DNA of 64,000 bases from CAYXDO01 sp964463485 (GTDB lineage: Bacteria; Myxococcota; Kuafuiibacteriia; Kuafuiibacteriales; Kuafuiibacteriaceae): positions 1-64,000 of the forward strand of contig CAYXDO010000021.1 of assembly GCA_964463485.1 (NCBI GenBank). The letters are read 5' to 3'. Shown piece by piece: positions 51,480 through 60,189 of this stretch. A program made the position numbers and the translations under genes. Positions within the stretch are counted from its first letter, which is position 1. Each line of letters begins with the position of its first letter. Below the pieces are notes generated by a model. That model was given only the letters and a program-made list of their open reading frames with translations, ran no database searches and was not told the DNA's origin.

Positions 51480-52043
51480 TTACTGTTCGCCAAATTGGTT
51501 CAGTGTATCCTTGTTCCCAAGAAGCCAAAAACCATCATCAACGTCTCTTACAGCCGGAATAATCTCAACCCACCATACCCGATCTTTCCCAAGAATTTCA
51601 CCAACGTCTTGATCAAGGAGTTCAACCATGATTCCAAGGCTCCGGATTCGCGAAACATGACGGACCATTGGTGGTCCACTCACGAGCCGTGACAGATTAT
51701 ACCCGAGTCCGACAACAAATCCGAGGCGCTGCATCGTAGTACAGGTTTCCTCGTAGGCATCGCCCCAGAATTCCGAAAATCTAATATGTCGCGCCCCCAC
51801 AGGGGCGTTATGGACAGCCAGGTAGCGATTCAGGAGATGCATGGCACGTCGCGCAGACACCCCCTGTGCTTCGATGTCCGAACTAACCGGAAGCCTCCAG
51901 GGATTTTGATCCTGAGGAGCGACGTGGATTTCGAGGACGTGTGCCAATTCGCACGGGCTTGTTTGGATCTTCGGACAGAGCTCAAACAACCCATGAAACG
52001 CAAATTCAGCGACACATGTGTGTGGAGGGCGAATGTGCGTCAT
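51480..52043 (-). CDS. Unknown protein of the XRE-ImmA-Dcd operon
   Basis: 187 aa, no recognised domain. A conserved-looking segment VGARHIRFSEFWGDAYEETC and many aromatic/His residues suggest a globular enzyme; no signal peptide or membrane helix. Same strand, 79 bp after the ImmA gene and 65 bp before the membrane-anchored Dcd-like gene, AT-rich like both. Confidence 0.65.
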   Translation of the reverse strand: MTHIRPPHTCVAEFAFHGLFELCPKIQTSPCELAHVLEIHVAPQDQNPWRLPVSSDIEAQGVSARRAMHLLNRYLAVHNAPVGARHIRFSEFWGDAYEETCTTMQRLGFVVGLGYNLSRLVSGPPMVRHVSRIRSLGIMVELLDQDVGEILGKDRVWWVEIIPAVRDVDDGFWLLGNKDTLNQFGEQ

Positions 52044-52122
52044 CTGCTATTGGGTTCCGCGATTGTCAATAATTTTCTTAGTAAATCGTACATCGCTACT
52101 CTCCAGAACACAGATGAGTGCT

Positions 52123-52995
52123 TCAATCGTTATCAATTGGCGTTAACAAGAGGAGAATCCGATCGTGCTCGTGCGGCGGAAGCATTACTGACTCGGTCCG
52201 GAACGTGCCCTGGATGCCTCGGAGATCCCAGTCTTCCACAGCATCGCGCACGAAACCGACCGTGTTCGATTGAAGAGTCAAATACGCCGATGATGCGTCC
52301 GATATGGATTTGAGCGGGGGAATGAAGTCGTTGTCCAATTCCTCGCACCAGCTTTGATTTCTCACGCAGTAGTCTACGCGCAGCTTCTTGCGGGCCGTTC
52401 GAGATTCATGCAGCTTGTTTCGGGAACTCAGTACGAACATCGCCCGCGGATCGGGACAAAAAGCGATGACCCGGTTGGTCACCGCCTCATGCGACACGAC
52501 GTACCGATCGCTCAAGGCATCTACGAGCGTGAGGCTGAAGTCTTCGCTCAGATCCACCAGAAATTCTCGGGCGGGCATCAAGAACTCAGATGCGGCAAGA
52601 TTACAGAGCCGCTCAATGTTGTCGGTGGTTGACAATCCTTGCGGCCGAGCCTCCGATCGATACCGAACGAGGTTCGCGACGTCCGGAAAAAGCGCGTGGC
52701 CGATTTCATGTCCAATGCTGAACGAAATCCGCTTCTCTGGCTTCGTTTCATCCCAGGCGATGACCAACCGGTTGTTGCGCGAAAAGATCATCGCCTCGTC
52801 TGGCAATGGAGCGCTTGAGCCTTCGAGCAGGATGTCCAACAGTGAGGCCAGAACCCGCGGATCGAACGGTGGCCCCGAGAATCCCATCCCACGAGCTTGG
52901 TCGAGCGCGTCGCGAGCAGCCTCCAGGATCGCGTCCTCAGGAGTGACGCATTGTGGGTGTGCCGCAAGAAGCCTTTGGATCGAATTCAGACTCAT
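52123..52995 (-). CDS. ImmA/IrrE-family metallo-endopeptidase
   Basis: 290 aa from ATG 52995, which overlaps the stop of the XRE gene (ATGA). Zincin motif HEIGH at 96-100, preceded by KRISFSIG and followed by LCNLAASEFLMP, as in COG2856 proteases. These enzymes cleave a cognate XRE repressor (ImmA/ImmR, IrrE/DdrO, CapP/CapH), typically on DNA damage. The ~100-residue C-terminal extension may be the sensing part. Confidence 0.9.
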   Translation of the reverse strand: MSLNSIQRLLAAHPQCVTPEDAILEAARDALDQARGMGFSGPPFDPRVLASLLDILLEGSSAPLPDEAMIFSRNNRLVIAWDETKPEKRISFSIGHEIGHALFPDVANLVRYRSEARPQGLSTTDNIERLCNLAASEFLMPAREFLVDLSEDFSLTLVDALSDRYVVSHEAVTNRVIAFCPDPRAMFVLSSRNKLHESRTARKKLRVDYCVRNQSWCEELDNDFIPPLKSISDASSAYLTLQSNTVGFVRDAVEDWDLRGIQGTFRTESVMLPPHEHDRILLLLTPIDND

Positions 52996-53414
52996 TGCCC
53001 CTCCCCGGCCAGCCCACGTACGACTTCGAGGAGCGCTGCCCACTTTTCTTTTGTGATCGGATTTTTGCTTCTCCGCTGAATCGAAAGCAGCACCTGAACG
53101 TCATCGACCGGAATAGGATGGCCGGCCTTATGTCGTTCCGCGAGGAATTCCCTAAGCGCTTTGTCCGGTTCTGGGATCGAGTCGAACGCCGCGCCTTCGA
53201 ACCCTCCGCGACCCATCAGTATCGCGATTGTGGTTTTGAAGGCGCCCGCGAGCTTTAGCATCACGTCCATCGACGGATTTGGCTCCTCGCTCTGTTCGAG
53301 CTTCGCTAGGTAACTCTTTGAAATTTGGGCTTTTTCAGACAAGTCACCCAAGGACCATCCGTGAGCCTCCCGGAGCGCTTTGACTTGTTTCCCTACGTTC
53401 ACTGATCCGGTCAT
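52992..53414 (-). CDS. XRE-family HTH repressor
   Basis: 140 aa. HTH at about 8-62: VKALREAHGWSLGDLSEKAQ, then ISKSYLAKLEQSEEPNPSMD and KLAGAFKTTIAILMG. The C-terminal 60 residues (ALREFLAERHKAGHPIPVDD) are helical and probably dimerise and carry the cleavage site for the ImmA partner. First gene of the operon; divergent from the HNH gene, so it likely controls both. Confidence 0.9.
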   Translation of the reverse strand: MTGSVNVGKQVKALREAHGWSLGDLSEKAQISKSYLAKLEQSEEPNPSMDVMLKLAGAFKTTIAILMGRGGFEGAAFDSIPEPDKALREFLAERHKAGHPIPVDDVQVLLSIQRRSKNPITKEKWAALLEVVRGLAGEGQ

Positions 53415-53547
53415 ATCACATTCCTCTGGCCTTCAGAACAAACGGAAAACTTTTTTCGTTCGATCCAGTTGACAGGCGCGCCCGTGCGATACAGAGTCCG
53501 AAAGAACTGTTTTGTCCTCCAGAAGGAACGAAAGGAGAGGATTTCCA
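53415..53547. promoter_or_regulatory. Divergent promoter/operator of the XRE operon and HNH gene
   Basis: 133 bp. TTGACA (53469-53474) could be the -35 of the rightward promoter, with a weak -10 about 15-17 bp on. Between it and the XRE start lies an imperfect palindrome, ACGGAAAAC/TTTTTTCGT (about 53440-53457), a candidate operator. For the HNH gene the SD AAGGAGAGG (53532-53540) precedes ATG 53548. Confidence 0.45.
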
Positions 53548-53856
53548 ATGAGGAAGCATGGTACGTCAAGTCAGGGATTCGCCTTCGGCTCGACAACACT
53601 CTGGTGGGTGTGGTCCAGAGCGACGGCGGTTCCCGGAACGGATCCGAACAAATTTCGCAAGGATACCTGCGGCGCATGGATCGCCTGGAACGAGCACGGC
53701 AACACGGATTCACCGTATGGCTGGGAGGTGGATCATGTCTACCCGGTCGCGCTCGGCGGCAGCGATGATCTTTCGAACCTGCAGGCGTTGCAGTGGGAAA
53801 ATAACCGCCACAAGTCGGACAATGTGCGTTGGTCCTGTAAAGTCAGGGCAGCATAG
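53548..53856 (+). CDS. HNH endonuclease
   Basis: 102 aa, single HNH domain: YGWEVDHVYPVALGG (D62-H63), DLSNLQALQWENNRHKSD (N78, N85). A good SD precedes the start. N-terminal ~45 residues carry Trp-rich sequence (TTLWWVWSRATAVPG). HNH nucleases of this size occur in phages, restriction modules and as effectors. It diverges from the XRE-ImmA-Dcd operon. Confidence 0.87.
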   Translation: MRKHGTSSQGFAFGSTTLWWVWSRATAVPGTDPNKFRKDTCGAWIAWNEHGNTDSPYGWEVDHVYPVALGGSDDLSNLQALQWENNRHKSDNVRWSCKVRAA

Positions 53857-54023
53857 GTCTGCGCCACGGACTCGGCGGGTACCTTCGAGGATAGATATCA
53901 ATCGCCCCGCGGACCGCGGACAGAATATGACCACGGTTCGCAAATCGGACCCGCGGCACGTCTGAACGTGTGTCGAACTCCCTCCCGTAGGTCGCTGGTT
54001 CATTCGAGAAATGGAAGTCCGTT

Positions 54024-54426
54024 ATGACGGATGTCGCTGCTCGCAAACGGTACGAAGACCTTTTTGTTGCCTCTCACTCCGAGTTCGACAGAGTGATCTT
54101 GACGGTGTCCTCGGGCGCCTTCGGGGTGAGTCTGGTGTATATCGAAAAGATCGCCCCTCTGAAGCTCGCTTCGGCCAAGTGGATCCTGCCACTGGGCTGG
54201 TTTGCTCTGGCCATTGCCGTGGCCTTTTCATTGGCATCTTACCTGGTGGCCGCAAAAGCGAATCTCATCGAGATCGAGAGAGGGCTTCGACCTGCGAACC
54301 CAAAACCAGCCGGAAAAGAAAAATCGCTACACGCCGCTCACCCGAGTCTTCAACAATGGCGCCTTTGCTCTGACCACATTCGGTCTCCTTGCCATTGCGA
54401 TGTACGCAACCGTAAATTCTCTGTAG
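54024..54426 (+). pseudogene. Small multi-pass membrane protein, frameshifted
   Basis: Frame from ATG 54024 gives RYEDLFVASHSEFDRVILTV and helix WFALAIAVAFSLASYLVAA. After about residue 95 the coding sequence continues in the next frame (RYTPLTRVFNNGAFALTTFG, LLAIAMYATVNSL, stop 54426) with a further helix. The switch lies in GGAAAAGAAAAATC near 54317-54327, an A-run where a single-base error or mutation would suffice. Restored length is about 133 aa with three helices. Unknown function; lies between the HNH gene and the Pro-rich ORF. Confidence 0.65.
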
Positions 54427-54441
54427 ATACGAGGACCAGTC

Positions 54442-54624
54442 ATGCCAGAAACCTTCCCGAAATCTTCAAACGGAACACGACACGACGGCGTGCCGCCGCC
54501 ACCACGCCCGATTGACGTTGCCCCGCGTCTGCCGACGATCGACTCGGCTCCGCCTTCACCAAGGACGGGCGTCCCTCCTCCACCGCCGCCTCCACCGCCC
54601 ACTCCCACGGTCACGCCGAAGTAG
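54442..54624 (+). CDS. Short proline-rich peptide
   Basis: 60 aa, nearly one-third Pro (PRTGVPPPPPPPPPTPTVTP), no membrane helix. Starts 15 bp after the membrane protein stop, suggesting co-transcription. Could be a flexible tail protein or a chance ORF. A short inverted repeat (CGATCC..GGATCG) follows the stop. Confidence 0.4.
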   Translation: MPETFPKSSNGTRHDGVPPPPRPIDVAPRLPTIDSAPPSPRTGVPPPPPPPPPTPTVTPK

Positions 54625-54668
54625 CGCGATCCAAGCGAGAGGGATCGTTGCAATAGAAGATGCTGATT

Positions 54669-54972
54669 CTAGTTGGCTTTCAAGTTGCGACCAATTATCC
54701 AAGGCCATCCCGTCAGGCTTCGGAGCCCCTTCTTGTTCGCTGCCAGGCGCGGAAGCCCCTCTTTTAGCTGCGTGGTAACTCCCTCCAAGGAGTCGAAGAC
54801 TCGGTTCGGGAACTCCTTATCCCGGAGGTCGTCCCACACATGCTCTTGCGGGTTCAGCTCTGGGGAGTAGCCAGGCAGGCGATGTAGTCTCATGTTCTTG
54901 GGCACCTCAAGATCGCGCGACCTGTGCGAGCTCGCGCCATCCACAACCATCACGATGAAGTCTCTTCGATGA
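54669..54972 (-). pseudogene. IS630-family transposase C-terminal fragment
   Basis: Encodes DFIVMVVDGASSHRSRDLEV, RLHRLPGYSPELNPQEHVWD and DLRDKEFPNRVFDSL: the second Asp and the Glu region of the IS630 DDE domain. The N-terminal half is absent; the frame upstream of 54972 is unrelated. It abuts the truncated methyltransferase-deacetylase gene. Confidence 0.85.
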
Positions 54973-56253
54973 GCCCGGCTTACCGACGCCGCGTATCGAG
55001 GGGTCCTCGACCAACTCAGCGACTTCGTCGAGCCCGAGGGCCGGTTGCTCGTCACGATCTGCAATCCGGATCGCGTCTTTGACGGCGACTCGTTCTTCCA
55101 GAGGCGACAGCTACCTCCAGAGGCGCGTCCCGATCGAACCTTCACTTGGACGAAGACGCTGCCCTCCGGCGCTCAGCGCCACGACGTTCACCGCCCGAGG
55201 GCCGAGCTCGAGCGCGACCTCCGAGCTCGCGGGTTCGTGGTCGAACATGCGGAGGAGTCCCCATCCGTATCGCTCGAGGAGTTGAGCGACTCGTCCGACT
55301 TTCTGGCCTTGCTCCTGCGAAAGACCTCGAGTTCCCCAACCAGCCGCCGGCCGAGCCCGCCCAAGGTTCTGTGCTACCACCGCGTGTTGCCGAGTGACGC
55401 GAGCGACGATCTGGCTGATTTCCACCGCGAGCGCGGCATGGTCGTGAGCACTCGAACCTTCGAGCGGCACCTGGAGATGCTGGCTGATGAGTTCGAAGTC
55501 ATCAGCGTCCGAACCTACCTGGACTGGCTCTTGGGTCGCGCAAGCGTCCCGGAACGGGCCGTCGTGCTGACCTTCGACGACGGCTACCGAGACTTCCTCG
55601 AGGAGGCCCTGCCCCGGCTGTCTCGGCACGGCTTTGCTTGCGCGCTCTTCCCCGTTCGCGCTGGCGCGGTACACTCCGAGTCGACGCCCTCCTTGACGCC
55701 GGCCTGGACGCCCGTCGATGAGTTGTACCTCGTGCTCGCGGCGGCTCGCCGGGGTGGGCTCCCTGAGGCCGAAATCGCGTCTCTGGCCTTCGGCACGGAG
55801 AAGTACCGGTTCCTGCGGTCGAGCCCCGAGCAGCAGCGGCTCCAGCTCGACCAACTCACCGCGCGCTACGGAGCTTCGCAGCTCGGGCCTGAGTCCATTT
55901 ATCTCGCGGCCGATGAGTTGGCCACGCTGCCCCCGGCAGTGACCCTCGGGGCCCACGGCACTCGGCACCAACTCATGACCACGCAGAGCTGGAAAGAGCT
56001 CCGCGACACGATGGTCGAGAGTCGCGCCTGGCTCCGATCGCTGCGGGACGAACCGCTCGACGCGAGCTTGCTGGCCTACCCGAGCGGCGCGCACGACGAG
56101 CTTGTGCGCGCGGCCGCGCGGACGACCGGCTTCCTGGCCGCGCTCGGCGTCGTGCCCAGCACGGACGACAGGGCCTTGTTCAGCCTCCCGCGGATCTGCG
56201 TCCCGGACGACCACGGTTTCATGGCATCCTTGGGCGTCGGAGAGAAGCCATGA
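54973..56253 (+). pseudogene. 5'-truncated methyltransferase / polysaccharide deacetylase fusion
   Basis: From 54973 the frame reads the end of a class I methyltransferase (DQLSDFVEPEGRLLVTICNP). A linker follows, then a NodB-type polysaccharide deacetylase domain: VLCYHRVLPSD, VVLTFDDGYRDFLEEALPRL, TLGAHGTRHQLMTTQ, LLAYPSGAHD. A TGA lies in frame just before 54973, where IS630 debris begins, so the 5' part is lost. An internal GTG at 55045 could still start a deacetylase-containing product. ATGA overlap with the next gene. Confidence 0.78.
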
Positions 56254-56813
56254 AGAGCAAGAGAAGGCCCCAAGTCTCCGTGATCGGCGACGCCAGAGTC
56301 GAAGCCCGCGGCGCTCGCGCAACTCACGCCTACGAGGTCGGCCGCCTGCTGGTGACGCGAGGCGCGAGAGTCGTGACGGGGGGACTCGGCGGAGTCATGA
56401 CGGAGGCCCATCGAGGAGCACGAGAGTCCTCGGGTTACTTCGAGGGTGCGACGATCGCGATTCTGCCGGGCTATGATCCGGAAAAAGCCAACGAGTGGGC
56501 CGACATTGTGCTGCCGACGGGTCTCGGCATCGCCCGCAACCTCGTCGTTGCCCAGTCGGACGCGCTGATCGTAATCGGCGGTGGCGCGGGAACGCTCTCG
56601 GAGGTGGCCTTCGCCTGGCAGCTTCGGCGACCCATCGTAGCTCTGGGCTCGGAAGGTTGGTCGGGCGAGCTGGGCGGAAGACGAATCGACAAACGCGATC
56701 GCAAGACCCGGATCCCAGAGCAAGACCAAATTCACGTCGCGAAGTCTCCGGAAGAGGCGGTGGAGCGGGCTCTTGCCCTGATTCCCGAGCACACGAGGAT
56801 CCGCGGCGTCTGA
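56250..56813 (+). CDS. LOG/SLOG-family Rossmann protein (TIGR00725-like)
   Basis: 187 aa. Signatures: VTGGLGGVMTEAHRGARES and IGGGAGTLSEVAFAWQLRRP, the nucleotide/phosphoribosyl-binding loops of the lysine-decarboxylase-like (LOG) fold. Some members release free bases from nucleotides; others are nucleotide sensors in defence systems (SLOG). Start overlaps the deacetylase stop. Which role applies here is not evident. Confidence 0.82.
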   Translation: MKSKRRPQVSVIGDARVEARGARATHAYEVGRLLVTRGARVVTGGLGGVMTEAHRGARESSGYFEGATIAILPGYDPEKANEWADIVLPTGLGIARNLVVAQSDALIVIGGGAGTLSEVAFAWQLRRPIVALGSEGWSGELGGRRIDKRDRKTRIPEQDQIHVAKSPEEAVERALALIPEHTRIRGV

Positions 56814-56925
56814 TGTGAATCGGGAGCGACGCGGACCTCGGTCGGGCACGGGCAGGCAGCATTCCAGCTTGCCTCTGGGCTCGGAAGGTCGCCGCAATGA
56901 GTCTGGCTGACGAACAGCCACGGCC

Positions 56926-59768
56926 TCCTCCAGGTCGCGATTCGTGGATTTGACCGAAGCTTCGGGCACTCGACGCAACTCAGCCAGCAGCGACTTTGGT
57001 CTCTTGATAGAGCCACGCCGGCATTGGGCTCTCGAGCTCCCACTGAATCTGCATGGGTCGCCCCCCTCGGTGCTCGAGATAGAACGCTCGCCCGAGCAGC
57101 GTGTACGGCATCGTGACGCCGCGGGCGTCCTTCTTTCTCGAGCGAACGAAGAGCAGCACTCGGTTTTTGGCTCCCAACCTCGTCGCAATGTACCTCCGAC
57201 CCGTGGATGTCCCCTCGTGGCAGCTACTCTGTGACTCCCAGTGGAAGCGCGTCGCCGAGATTGCATAGTCGTTGTAGAGCGTCGTCGGAGAGTAGTCTTG
57301 CTCGCTCTTCTCGAGCGTCACGAAGAGGAGGTCGGCCTCTCGTCGCTTCACCTGGTAGACTCCGGTTTGGATGCGTTTGACGCCGCCCTTCTTGCTGCGC
57401 TCGTCGAACGCGGCGAAGATTTCATCGAGAGAGTACGTGCCATGCACGTGCAGCGGCACTCCAGGCATGTCGAGGGGCCAAGTCACACGTCGTACTCGGT
57501 CACGGAGCAAAGTGAGCAACTGGGCGAGCTCGTCGCGATGCGAGCTGCTCTGCCAGAGCGCGTCCCACGCCTTCTGCATGTCCGAGAACGGTTTGCGCAC
57601 GAAGCCGAACAGCACGAACAGCATTCGCTGCAACGGTTCACCCGCGCTCGCACGGGGCGCAGACGAAGCCGCTACCAACTCGGCGAAGCCTTTCAGTCGT
57701 GAGGCATCATCGAGATGCAGCATGCGCCCAAATCCGCGTGTGATGATCTCGTCTAGAGGGCCAGCTGCGCCGACGTCGAAGCCGGCCGCCTGACGGAGCG
57801 TCGTCCAGCAGCGCCCGCCAGAATAGACGTCTTCGAGATCGAGCCCCGCCTCGATGAGGAACTTCGCGAGCGTAGTTTGCTCGCCGAGTCCGCGCAGATC
57901 TTCGACCAGCGCCTTCATGCCTGTACCCAGCTGCGCTCGTACGTTTGCGAGCACTCTCTCCTGAGCCTCGCGATCGAGCTGAATCACGCAGCCGCTTGGG
58001 AGAGACGGGAAGCCCAGCGCGATCTCGCGCTCGACGCTCCGCCGTGTACCGCCCACGATCGCGCGGTAGCGAAGGTCGAACCGGAACTTGCGGTGCGCGT
58101 CGCCGATGAAGTCGAGCACCGTGAGACACTCTTTGCGATCGCTCCGGCGAAGGCCGCGTCCGAGTTGCTGCAGGAAGATTGTCGCACTCTCCGTCGGACG
58201 GAGGAACAGCACCGTATCGACGTCGGGGAGGTCCACGCCCTCGTTGAACAAATCGACCGAGAACAAGCACCGGAGGTCGCCCGACCTCAGCTCCGAAAGA
58301 CGCGTCGCGCGATCTGACGCGTTGGAATCCGCGGACACTGCGGCCGACGTGATGCCGGCCTCGTTGAAGACCTTTGCCATGAGATGCGCGTGCGCGACAT
58401 CGACGCAGAAGCCGAGCGCGCGCATCTTCGACACGTCTGCGACCTTCTTCGCCGTTTCCTGCACCACGCGCCTCGCGAAGAGGTGGTCGGCCGTGTAGAC
58501 GTTGCCGAGTGTCGTGAGGTCGTAGCGGCCGCGGGACCACTTCACGCCGCTGAGATTGGGGCCGCAGCCGATGCCGAAGTATTGGAACGGCGAGAGGAGG
58601 CCGTCGTCGAGCGCCTTCCACAAACGCAGCTCGGAGGCGATGCGGCCATCGAAGTGATGGAGGATGCTTTCGCCGTCCGAGCGCTCCGGTGTGGCGGTCA
58701 GGCCTACGAGGCAGCGCGGCCTCACGCGTGCGAGGAGACGCTCGTAGGAGTCGGCGGCCGCGTGATGGAACTCGTCGACGATGACGACGTCGAAATGGTC
58801 CGGCGGAATCTCCTCGAGGCGAGCTTGGTCGAGCGATTGGATGCTCGCAAACACGTGAGTCCAGCGATCGGGCCGCGTGCCCGCCACCAGCGTCTCTCCG
58901 AACCCTCCTTCGCGCAGCACGACCTCGAAGACCTTCTTGCTCTGTTCGAGGATCTCGCGACGATGCGCGACGAACAGCAGCCGATCGCGCGGCAGGCGGG
59001 TCCGCAGCTCTTTTGTAGTCGAGCGCGGCGACGATGGTCTTGCCCGTGCCGGTCGCAGCGACGACGAGGTTGCGGAAGCGCCCGTGTGCGCGCTCGGACG
59101 CGAGGTCCTCGAGAATCTCGCGCTGATGGGGCCGCGGCTGAACGTCGAGGAACAGGTAGGGCGCGAGCGCTCCCTTCTGCCCGCGCGTCACCGCCTCGTC
59201 GAACTCAGCCGGATCGTAGGGACGGAAGATGGACTCGTCCTCCCAGTACTGCTCGAACGTCGATGCGAACTTCTCGAGGATGGCTCCGTTGTCGACTGAC
59301 GAGAGGCGCACGTTCCACTCGAGGCCGTCGAGCATCGCGGCCGACGACAGGTTCGACGAGCCAACATAGCCGGTCGAGAAGCCTGTCGCGCGATGAAACA
59401 GCCAGGCCTTCGCGTGAAGGCGCGTGCGTGTTGTGTCGTACGAGACGCGTACGTCCGCGCCCATCTCGACGAGCACATCGAGCGCCCTCCGCTCGGTCGC
59501 CATCATGTACGCGGTCGTGAGCACACGAAGCGTCGAGGGACCCACTTCACCATCGGAGCGGCGAGAGAGAAAGTCGGCGAGCGGATTCAAGACGAGCCGA
59601 AGGCCGCTCCATTTGAGGAACGAACAGAGCAGGTCGATCCTATCGGCCGACGCGATCTCCTTTTGGACCTCCGGACCGAGGCTGAGATCGTGCGGTCCAT
59701 TGACGAGCAGATCGCTGGACGACAGGGCGATGCGCGGCCGCGTCGGTACGATGGGCCTCTGTGGCGGC
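56926..59768. repeat. 2.84-kb direct repeat, copy B
   Basis: Partner of 45954-48796 (offset 10972 bp, same orientation). On its right it continues into the intact 5' end of the helicase gene, so copy B is the donor or the parental locus. Confidence 0.95.
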
Positions 59769-60106
59769 TCCACGGGATCGAGCACCGCGAGGAGGCGGCG
59801 CGCGGGATGCGCGAGGCGGTCGAGCTCCGTGACCTTGCTCTTCGGTGCGTAGGTGCGAAGCGCGTCGAGGAGGTGATTCGCGAGCGCGAGCTGTTCGTTT
59901 GTCTTGTCCTTGCCACTTGGGACCGAACCAAGCGCGCTCACGATGCGTTGGTAAAGCACGCGTCCGATGGCTACGGGCGCCTGATGCTCCTCGAGCTCCG
60001 CGAGCTGTACGAGCTCGGCGGCGATCTCCGAGAGCTCTGCGTCGCGCGCTCGTGTGACGGGTTCGTCGTAGAGACCGGGAGCCGGATGGCCAGGGCGCTC
60101 GAGCAT
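56980..60106 (-). pseudogene. PLD-helicase-DUF3427-type protein, complete 5' end but frameshifted
   Basis: N-terminal part (ATG 60106): a helical region, a PLD-like nuclease domain with HAKAWLFHRATGFSTGYVGS at 231-250, then helicase Walker A ATGTGKT at 351-357. The frame is lost after Y364-K365, where TACAAAAGAG (plus-strand T4 at 59011-59014) has one A more than the reading TAC-AAA-GAG-CTG requires. The remainder continues in the +1 frame (FVAHRREILEQSKKVFEVVL, then DEFHH, TATPERSD, helicase C, DUF3427-like tail) to 56980. Restored length is about 1040 aa. Either a pseudogene, a sequencing error, or a shift at the A-run. Confidence 0.87.
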
Positions 60107-60189
60107 CGCGACGGGACGTTCTCACGAATGACCGGCAGACTCTCTCTGGACCCACGATCTTCTCTCGTGGCAATCAGGCGCGCCTGTTA

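Noticed and set aside
53469..53500. Confident sigma-70 promoter call
   Set aside because: TTGACA is good but no TATAAT-like -10 lies at 16-18 bp; kept only as a candidate control region.
54546..54624. Poly-CCN tract as a simple-sequence mobile feature
   Set aside because: It encodes the Pro run of the 60-aa peptide; low-complexity only.
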